A stretch of 19,460 nt of DNA. It comes from JAPUIN01 sp041580375. GTDB taxonomy: Bacteria; Acidobacteriota; Polarisedimenticolia; Gp22-AA2. The stretch covers positions 1 to 19,460 of the forward strand of contig JBFGDZ010000055.1 in assembly GCA_041580375.1 (NCBI GenBank). The letters are read 5' to 3'. A model generated the notes under the pieces. The model saw only the letters and a list, made by a program, of their open reading frames with translations, did no database searches and was not told the origin of the DNA. Positions 15,001-19,460 of this stretch are shown piece after piece (the first letter of the stretch is position 1; each line of letters starts with the position of its first letter). The position numbers and the translations under genes are program-made.

Positions 15001-15705
15001 GATTGACGGGACCGTCGAGTTCCGTTCGAACACGGTCCAGTACTTGGTGGCGTTGCCCAGAGCCGTGAATCCGAACGGGTCCAGGAACCCGGCCAGCCGC
15101 TCGTTCTCCAGATCGCCCGTGAGCGCCCCGGCCAGCGCGTAGGCTCCGAAGAGCAAGACGACGCCGCCGTACGTCGCGAGCAGGCTGCGCGTCAGGCTCG
15201 CGAGCGAGAAGCAGATGGCCCCGATGAGGAACAGGTTCGGCAGGACGAAGTAGAGCAGGGCGAAGAGATAGGGGGACGCCATGAACGGCCCGATCCGCTC
15301 CGGGTCGAGCCACGGCATGAGGCTTCCCAGCACGATCCCCAGGATCGAGCCGGCGAAAGCGAGGAATCCTGCGACCATGGCTCCGGCGAAGCGACCGATG
15401 AGGTAGTCGAACTTGCGGATCCTGCTGGAGAAGAACAACTCGTGTGTTCCGAGCTCGAAATCGCGCTGAATCGACGTGGCCACGAAGACGGGCGCGATGA
15501 ACAGGGTCAGCAGGGACATCCCCCCGAGCAGCTGCACGATCACGAACGGCGAATTTCTGTTCACCGCCCCGATTCCCCCGCCCACCTGGACGACGTCGGT
15601 CGACACGGCGAGGAAGTTGAGCATGAAGAAGACGAACGCGACCAGGTAGAAGAGCGGGTGCCGCAGCTGGTACCGGACTTCGAACAGAAAGATCGATCGG
15701 AGCAT
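12055..15705 (-). CDS. ABC-2 permease fused to an M1-family metallopeptidase domain
   Basis: A very long protein of 1216 residues. Residues about 1-320 hold one ABC-2-type membrane block, opening MLRSIFLFEVRYQLRHPLFYLVAFVFFMLNF and including RDFELGTHELFFSSRIRKFDYL. A linker leads to a second membrane block (about 345-620) with the matching SGVLVWRERSLKLHEMFDALPV. From about 640 follows a large extracytoplasmic region with the M1 gluzincin fold: HEVAH at 943-947 gives two zinc-binding histidines and the catalytic Glu944, and Glu967 in MVETLAQYSAL is the likely third ligand. The exopeptidase GAMEN motif is not seen; its place appears to be taken by IPFSESIGF. The ATPase gene ends 17 bp upstream, so the two form one ABC system. 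This architecture recurs in Acidobacteriota, Xanthomonadales and Bacteroidota, with no substrate known to me. In-frame sequence up to 15876 lies inside the ATPase gene and is not coding. Confidence 0.92.
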   Translation of the reverse strand: MLRSIFLFEVRYQLRHPLFYLVAFVFFMLNFLAVSTDVVQVGGGIGAVNRNSPFVIVQLLGGMSLLTLFIAPVFVATSIQRDFELGTHELFFSSRIRKFDYLIGRFAGAMVAGFLAFAGSILGIVLGSLMPWLDPERIGPFMASPYLFALLYFVLPNLFLIGAICFSLASLTRSLLATYGGVVLLFGAYALAGALTGDLENERLAGFLDPFGFTALGNATKYWTVFERNSTVPSIDGDLLINRAIWLGVSLAIFALGYSWFRYSRVIAGRRARRKKRVTSATEARGPLVDAAQPLAIPGTAGPAVAPMSGWRTTLSQYLHRTRLETVGVFKSAPFLVMLAFGMFNLIGSSSILESLFGTPVHPVTHLMLQVLSNSYLFFLVIIVTLYSGVLVWRERSLKLHEMFDALPVANWIPLGSKMTALLLVVGAFMLGGMLTTIGIQIYEGYYRFELGVYAEGLLINGLPFFLVCFLAVFVQVLANNRFAGYLVMILFMVSGLILNALNFNHNLYRVLGVPSAPYSDMNGYGHFLRPILWFGLYWSFFALFLTGLAALIWPRGTETGWRSRMLGAAGRWTPPIRAAVGAGLAGFVATGAYIYYNTNILNEYVPGDVLEERQAEYENRYRSYVDLAQPRVTDVTADVDIYPSERRVEMRGTLSLQNRGEEPIPSLHLTLNPLVRINALEIREHQPALADAVLGYRILDLAEPLRPGESMPLRFDFTVEHPGFVNHGSNTAIVHNGTFFNTRQYFPVIGYDVSRQLLDPNDRRKHGLPPVERMAKIDDEFARRNNYIVQDSDWVTFETTVSTSPDQIAIAPGYLQREWTEGGRRYFHYSMDAPILNYAAYLSARYQVRRDTWNDVAIEIYHHPDHTYNLDKMVKAVKASLEYFSANFSPYQHRQVRIVEFPRYARFAQSLPNTIPFSESIGFIADLEDEEAIDYVFYVTAHEVAHQWWAHQVIGGNVQGATLMVETLAQYSALMVMEQEYGRDKMRRFLKYELDNYLRNRGAEIIEEMPLLLVENQPYIHYRKGSVVMYALRDYIGEEPLNRALARYIETVGFQQPPYTTSLEFLDHVRPATPERLRYVLEDMFETITLFENRIAVATYEKRDDGTYAVSLDVEARKMRADGRGVETEIPVDDWVDVAVFGEEEKNGKKQEKVLYMEKHRVTAPRTTLQVIVNEPPLRAGVDPYNKLVDRNSDDNVRKVSEADQGPDPIAAAGR

Positions 15706-15722
15706 GGCGCTCTCCCCCGCCC

Positions 15723-16592
15723 TCAGGCCGCGTCCTTGAGCGCCGAGAAATAGACGTCCTTGAGGTCCGCCTCCACGGGCTCGAACCCTTCCGCCGGGCG
15801 CGCGTCGCTCCTGACGTGCACGATCCTCCGTCCGCCCAGACGCTTCGTCGAGATGACCGGCAGATTCTCCAGGCATTCCCGGAGCTCCTCGTGCGACACG
15901 GCCTTGCGCCAGACCTTGCCCCGCAGCTCCTCGATCACGTTTCCCGGCTCACCGACGAGGAGCAGCCGGCCCTCCGAGATGATCGCCATGCGGCTGCACA
16001 TCTCGCTGACGTCCTCCACGATGTGGGTCGAGAGGATGACGACGACGTTCTCGCCGATTTCTCCCAGGAGATTGTGGAAGCGGTAGCGTTCCTCCGGATC
16101 GAGCCCCGCCGTCGGCTCGTCCACGATGATCAGCTTCGGATCCCCGATCAGGGCCTGTGCGATGCCGAACCGCTGCCGCATGCCCCCCGAAAACCCGTCC
16201 AGGCGCCGGCGGCGCACCTCGTAGAGGTTCGTCTGGTGCAGCAGCCCATCCACGATCTCGCGCCGCCTCCTGCGATCGACGATCCCCTTGAGCACCGCGA
16301 AGTGGTCGAGCATCGCGGCGGCCGACATGCGCGGATAGACCCCGAACTCCTGCGGCAGGTAGCCGAGGATGGCCCGCACCTCGTCCTTGCTCTCCAGGAC
16401 GTCGAGATCCCCCATCCGGACCGTGCCCCCGTCCGGCTCCTGCAGGGTGGCGATGGTTCGCATCAGCGTCGATTTGCCCGCTCCGTTCGGACCGAGCAGC
16501 CCGAACATGCCGTTCGGAATGTCGAGCGAGACGTCGTCGAGCGCTCTCACTCCGTTCGGGTAGGTCTTCGAGAGGTTCCGGATCGTCAGCAT
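15723..16592 (-). CDS. ABC transporter ATP-binding protein
   Basis: A cytoplasmic ATPase of 289 residues with every ABC signature in order: Walker A GPNGAGKST (34-42), Q-loop Gln81 in GYLPQEFGVYP, signature FSGGMRQR (134-141), Walker B LIIVDEP (154-160) followed by TAGLDPEE, and the switch His190 in STHIVEDV. The GYLPQEFGVYP and DEPTAGLDPEERYRFHNLL segments are typical of ATPases that partner ABC-2 permeases. The C-terminal 70 residues form the accessory domain of this class. It powers the permease-peptidase fusion encoded 17 bp downstream. The ATG at 16592 begins MLTIRNLSKTYP, the canonical N-terminus; longer in-frame starts towards 17708 run through the opposite-strand gene and are rejected. 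Confidence 0.95.
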   Translation of the reverse strand: MLTIRNLSKTYPNGVRALDDVSLDIPNGMFGLLGPNGAGKSTLMRTIATLQEPDGGTVRMGDLDVLESKDEVRAILGYLPQEFGVYPRMSAAAMLDHFAVLKGIVDRRRRREIVDGLLHQTNLYEVRRRRLDGFSGGMRQRFGIAQALIGDPKLIIVDEPTAGLDPEERYRFHNLLGEIGENVVVILSTHIVEDVSEMCSRMAIISEGRLLLVGEPGNVIEELRGKVWRKAVSHEELRECLENLPVISTKRLGGRRIVHVRSDARPAEGFEPVEADLKDVYFSALKDAA

Positions 16593-16904
16593 CGAATCGC
16601 GCCCTCCACGCGCGGTCCCGGGCCCGAGGCGCCGGCACCGGACAGGTGCCCCATCGACTGGATCGAGACCTCCGCGCCCAGTACCCGGAGGCCGTTCCAG
16701 AGTACGCGGACGGCCGGCTTGAGGTTCCCGTACTCGTCTCACGGCCGGCGGAGCGCGGCGGGTCCGTCGGCAGGCCTCTTCAACCGGCGGTTCTCGCGGC
16801 GACCGGCCGAATTGCGGACTCCGGGCCGGTGTGGAAGAATGGATGGTCCGGAGGCACGATCCCGTCGTGATGGCAGCATGAGGAAGACACACGGAGGACA
16901 GAGC
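16593..16904. other. Divergent intergenic region, 312 bp
   Basis: It lies between the ABC ATPase gene (minus) and the amidinohydrolase gene (plus), so it should hold promoters for both. A weak plus-strand candidate is TTGCGG (16812-16817), 17 nt, AAGAAT (16835-16840). The ribosome site GGAGG is at 16893-16897. A 74-codon open frame (16646-16870) has no recognisable features and I do not call it a gene. No other structure is evident. Confidence 0.4.
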
Positions 16905-17759
16905 ATGGCGCGCCCGCTGCGGCGGGTGCTGCTCTGCGAGCCGGAGGTGGCGGGCTGGGCCGATCCGGAGCGTTCGGCGCGCTGGCAGGATCTCGGCTAT
17001 CTGCACCGGCCGCAGGCCGATCTGGCCTCCCGGCAGCACGCGGAGCTGCGTCGTCTGCTGGGGGACGCCGGCGCCGAGCTGCTGTCCCTCCCGGCGGAGG
17101 ACGGCCTGTCGATGGACGCCGTCTACTCCCACGACGCCTCGTTGGCGACGGACCACGGCATGATCCTGATGTCGATGGGTAAAGCGGCGCGCGGCGCCGA
17201 GCCGGCGCGTCACGCGTCGTTGTTCGCCTCGCTCGGATTGCCGATCCTGGGCGCGATCGAGCCGCCCGGACGGGTCGAAGGAGGAGATGTTCTCTGGCTG
17301 GACGACCGCACCCTGCTCGTCGGGCGCGGGTACCGCACCAACGCCGCCGGGATCGAGAGGATGCGCGGCCTGCTCGCGCCGAAGGGGATCGAAGTGATCG
17401 AGGCGCCGCTGCCGCACGGGCCCGGACCCGCGTCCTGTCTGCATCTGATGTCGCTGATCAGCATTCTGGACGACAAGGCGGCCCTCGTCGATCTGCCCTG
17501 GCTCTCGGTCCCGACGGTCGAGATCCTCAAACGCAGGGACTACAGCCTCATCGAGATCGATCCGGCCGAGCGCGATTCGATGGCGTGCAACGTCCTGGCC
17601 CTGGGGGATCGCCGGCTCGCCGCCATCGAGGAGAATCGAAGGACGAATGCGCGCCTGCGCGAGCGGGGCTTCGACGTCCGGACCTTTCCGGGCAGCGAGA
17701 TCTGCCACAACGGGGGAGGCGGTCCCACCTGCCTGACGCGTCCCATACTGAGAGCCTGA
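16905..17759 (+). CDS. Dimethylarginine dimethylaminohydrolase / amidinotransferase-family enzyme
   Basis: A protein of 284 residues with the pentein fold of guanidino-modifying enzymes. Family marks are DAVYSHDASLATDHGMILMSMGKAARGAEP (71-100), RVEGGDVLWLDDRTLLVGRGYRTN (123-146), CLHLMSLISILDD (178-190) with the catalytic His180, CNVLALGDRRLAAIEENRRTN, and GGGGPTCLTRPI near the C-terminus with the nucleophile Cys276. The catalytic set is therefore intact. Enzymes of this group hydrolyse methylated arginines to citrulline, or act on arginine or related guanidines; which one applies here is not decidable. GGAGG sits 7 nt before the ATG at 16905. An upstream in-frame ATG at 16878 would add nine residues (MRKTHGGQS) but has no good ribosome site. 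It is convergent with the class V enzyme across 12 bp. Confidence 0.9.
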   Translation: MARPLRRVLLCEPEVAGWADPERSARWQDLGYLHRPQADLASRQHAELRRLLGDAGAELLSLPAEDGLSMDAVYSHDASLATDHGMILMSMGKAARGAEPARHASLFASLGLPILGAIEPPGRVEGGDVLWLDDRTLLVGRGYRTNAAGIERMRGLLAPKGIEVIEAPLPHGPGPASCLHLMSLISILDDKAALVDLPWLSVPTVEILKRRDYSLIEIDPAERDSMACNVLALGDRRLAAIEENRRTNARLRERGFDVRTFPGSEICHNGGGGPTCLTRPILRA

Positions 17760-17775
17760 GGACCGGCGTCGTCAG
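17756..17775. terminator. Palindrome carrying both convergent stop codons
   Basis: CTGA (17756-17759), one unpaired base, then GAC (17761-17763) pairs with GTC (17768-17770) and TCAG (17772-17775) around a CGGC loop; the only mismatch is G-G. It contains the plus-strand TGA and the minus-strand TGA. It may help termination both ways, but there is no U-run. Confidence 0.3.
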
Positions 17776-18953
17776 AGCCCCCGCACGATCCGTCCGACCA
17801 TCATCACGACGCGGTCCACCTCGCCTTCGGTGTTGTAGTAGTGCACTCCGGCGCGCACCATCGCCTCGATTCCCCGGCGATCCATGTCGAGCAGGGTGCT
17901 CGACCTCCGGGTCACGGTGACGTTGACGCGCCGCGCCGCCAGCCCCGCCGCGATCCCGTCCGCGCTGCTCGTTCGGGAGGAGAACGTGACGATGCCGCAG
18001 CGCGTCGCGCCTCGATCATGGACCGTGACACCGGGGAGCTCGCTCAGCCCGTCGCGCAACCGGTCGGCGAGCCGCGTGACGCGGGCCCGGATCGCCTCCA
18101 AACCCCATCCGAGCGCGTAGTCGACCGCCGCGCCGAGGCCGATCTTCGCGGCGACGTTCCCCTCCCAGGTTTCGAACCGCCTCGCGTCGGGCCGGATCGT
18201 GTAGCGATCGCGCCCGGTCCACTCCGCGGAGCGCAGATCGAGAAACGGTGGCTCCAGCCGCTCGATCCAGGGACGTCTCACGTAAAGGAAGCCGGCGCCG
18301 CGCGGCCCCCGCAGAAACTTGCGGCTGGTCGCGGAGAGGATGTCGACGTTCGCGGCTTCCACGTCGAGGGGCATCTGACCTGCGGACTGGCAGGCGTCGA
18401 GGAGAAACGGAACACCGCGCCGGCGCGCCACCGCGCCGATCGCCGCGGCCGGATTGACGAGGCCGCCATTGGTCGGCACGTGCGTCACGGCGATCAGCTT
18501 CACCCGTTCATCGATCATCCGCTCGAGCGCATCGACGTCCAGCTGACCGGAGGGATCGTCGGGGACCGGTTCGATCAGGGCGCCGGAGCGACGGGCCACC
18601 TGCAGAAAGGCGATGTAGTTGGAGGCGTATTCCGCCATGGAGGTCAGGATCCGGTCGCCGCGCGAGAACGTCAGGCCGTAGAAAGCCATGTCCCAGCCGC
18701 GGGTTGCGTTCTCGACGATGGCGATCTCGTCCCGCGAGCATCCCAGGAGCGAGGCGAGGGAATCGTAGACGCGCTCGATCCGCTCCGCTTCGGCCTCCGC
18801 CGCCTCGTACCCGCCGATGCGCGCTTCCCGCCGCAGGTGCGCCGTCACCGCGTCGAGCACGGGCCGGGGCATCAGCGCCGCGCCGCAGTTGTTGAAGTGG
18901 ATGCGCTCGGCGGCGCCGGGCGTCTCCGCCCGCGCCCGGGCGACGTCGATCAT
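17772..18953 (-). CDS. Class V aminotransferase-fold PLP-dependent enzyme
   Basis: A protein of 393 residues. The fold-type I active site is visible: IHFNNCGAALMPRPV at the N-terminus, ENATRGWDMA (81-90) for the phosphate side, THVPTNGG (157-164), the pyridine-nitrogen Asp187 in LLDACQSAGQ, and the Schiff-base Lys212 in SATSRKFLRGPRGAGFLYV. This is the class V family, which includes cysteine desulfurases, kynureninase, isopenicillin N epimerase-like enzymes and C-S lyases such as EgtE; the GGYEAAEAEAERI stretch is shared with the lyase-like branch. The reaction is therefore open. Start: AAGGAGG (18964-18970) lies 10 nt from the ATG at 18953 but only 1 nt from a GTG at 18962, so the ATG is preferred; the GTG would overlap the upstream stop as GTGA. 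Probably co-transcribed with the SRPBCC gene. Confidence 0.9.
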   Translation of the reverse strand: MIDVARARAETPGAAERIHFNNCGAALMPRPVLDAVTAHLRREARIGGYEAAEAEAERIERVYDSLASLLGCSRDEIAIVENATRGWDMAFYGLTFSRGDRILTSMAEYASNYIAFLQVARRSGALIEPVPDDPSGQLDVDALERMIDERVKLIAVTHVPTNGGLVNPAAAIGAVARRRGVPFLLDACQSAGQMPLDVEAANVDILSATSRKFLRGPRGAGFLYVRRPWIERLEPPFLDLRSAEWTGRDRYTIRPDARRFETWEGNVAAKIGLGAAVDYALGWGLEAIRARVTRLADRLRDGLSELPGVTVHDRGATRCGIVTFSSRTSSADGIAAGLAARRVNVTVTRRSSTLLDMDRRGIEAMVRAGVHYYNTEGEVDRVVMMVGRIVRGL

Positions 18954-18958
18954 CCGCC

Positions 18959-19432
18959 TCACCCCTCCTTCCGGCGGTCCATCAGGTGCGTCCGGATCGC
19001 CTGCTCCCTGTACCGGAAGATGGAGCGCAACTGGCGCCGCACGAGCGGCAGCGCGACGTCGCCCAGGGGCCAGAGCGGCAACCGGTACGTCACCTCGTCA
19101 TGGATCTCGGTCCCCTCCGCCAGGGGCAAGAACCGGTGCGTGTGCACCCAGATCCGGTACGGCCCCTTCAGCTGCTCGTCCACGAACTCGTGGGGCGGGT
19201 TCCACCGGGCGATGCGGGTCTTCCAGGTGATCGGCACGCCGCCCACGCGCAGGCGGTAGTCGATCATCGTCCCTTCCCGCATGACGATCGGCAGAGGGGT
19301 CAGGATGACGAAGCCCATCCCGGGCGGCGTGATCTTCGCCAGATTCCCCGCGTCCGCGAAGAAGGCGAACGTCTCGTCGATCGGCAGCGGCAGCGTCATG
19401 CCGGCGCGGAATCGATGAACTCCCCGTCGCAT
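18959..19432 (-). CDS. SRPBCC (START/Bet v 1-like) family protein
   Basis: A protein of 157 residues with the SRPBCC ligand-binding pattern: an N-terminal strand and helix (FRAGMTLPLPIDETFAFFADAGNLAKITPPGMGF), then alternating strands with YRLRVGGVPITWKTRIARWNPPHEFVDEQLKGPYRIWVHTHRF, a further EGTEIHDEVTYRLP strand, and a long C-terminal helix ending LRSIFRYREQAIRTHL. Proteins like this, often annotated only as SRPBCC or cyclase/dehydrase family, bind hydrophobic ligands in a deep pocket; the ligand is unknown. AGGAGG lies just 3 nt before the ATG at 19432, slightly tight; an ATG at codon 12 (MTLPLP) is an alternative. It precedes the class V enzyme by 5 bp. Confidence 0.85.
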   Translation of the reverse strand: MRRGVHRFRAGMTLPLPIDETFAFFADAGNLAKITPPGMGFVILTPLPIVMREGTMIDYRLRVGGVPITWKTRIARWNPPHEFVDEQLKGPYRIWVHTHRFLPLAEGTEIHDEVTYRLPLWPLGDVALPLVRRQLRSIFRYREQAIRTHLMDRRKEG

Positions 19433-19460
19433 GGTCCTCCTGTTCTCGAGCGTTTCGCGA

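Noticed and set aside
16646..16870. Small plus-strand open frame (74 codons) in the divergent region
   Set aside because: No ribosome site, no recognisable motif, ordinary chance length for this base composition.
15706..17708. In-frame upstream extensions of the M1 fusion (to 15876) and of the ABC ATPase (to 17708)
   Set aside because: The extensions run through other genes and lack family similarity, while the internal ATGs at 15705 and 16592 give canonical N-termini.
1..19460. Mobile elements, CRISPR arrays, tRNA or rRNA genes
   Set aside because: I saw no transposase or integrase motifs, no spaced direct repeats, and no tRNA-like or rRNA sequence on either strand.

Overview
The window is high-GC bacterial chromosome, densely packed with genes and with long antisense open frames that come from GC-rich third codon positions. 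It has no mobile element, CRISPR array, rRNA or tRNA that I could recognise. The TonB-dependent receptor, surface lipoprotein and secreted proteins show a Gram-negative (two-membrane) cell. The secreted proteins with a C-terminal fibronectin-like tail, the ABC-2/M1-peptidase fusion and the DUF885 protein together suggest Acidobacteriota or a neighbouring lineage. That placement is inference, not proof.

Layout. (1) 1-872, minus strand: an ACT-domain protein followed by an SDR oxidoreductase cut by the window edge. (2) 982-1377, plus: a DUF309 protein. (3) 1374-7478, plus: the most interesting part. A likely promoter overlaps the DUF309 stop codon. It is followed by a convincing cobalamin (B12) riboswitch (1431-1614), a terminator-like hairpin in the leader (1661-1707), and four tightly linked genes: a secreted surface protein, a BtuB-like TonB-dependent receptor, a BtuG-like beta-propeller lipoprotein, and an unrecognised secreted protein. 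(4) 7487-16592, minus: a run of genes read towards the B12 operon. In order of transcription these are an ABC ATPase, an ABC-2 permease fused to an M1 metallopeptidase, a secreted DUF885 protein, the small (DUF4212) and large subunits of a sodium:solute symporter, and a DUF4126 membrane protein. (5) 16905-17759, plus: a dimethylarginine dimethylaminohydrolase/amidinotransferase-family enzyme. (6) 17772-19432, minus: an SRPBCC-fold protein followed by a class V PLP-dependent enzyme.

How they work together. The four B12-operon genes overlap or nearly touch, and a B12-sensing leader precedes them, so they can be read as one outer-membrane cobalamin-capture unit: receptor, surface lipoprotein and two further exported proteins. 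No inner-membrane BtuCDF and no corrinoid biosynthesis gene lies in the window, so those steps must be encoded elsewhere. The ATPase and the permease-peptidase fusion form one ABC system of unknown substrate. The DUF4212 and symporter subunits form one sodium-coupled carboxylate-type transporter.

The candidate for a little-described system is the riboswitch-controlled surface operon, especially its first and fourth genes, for which I know no assigned role.
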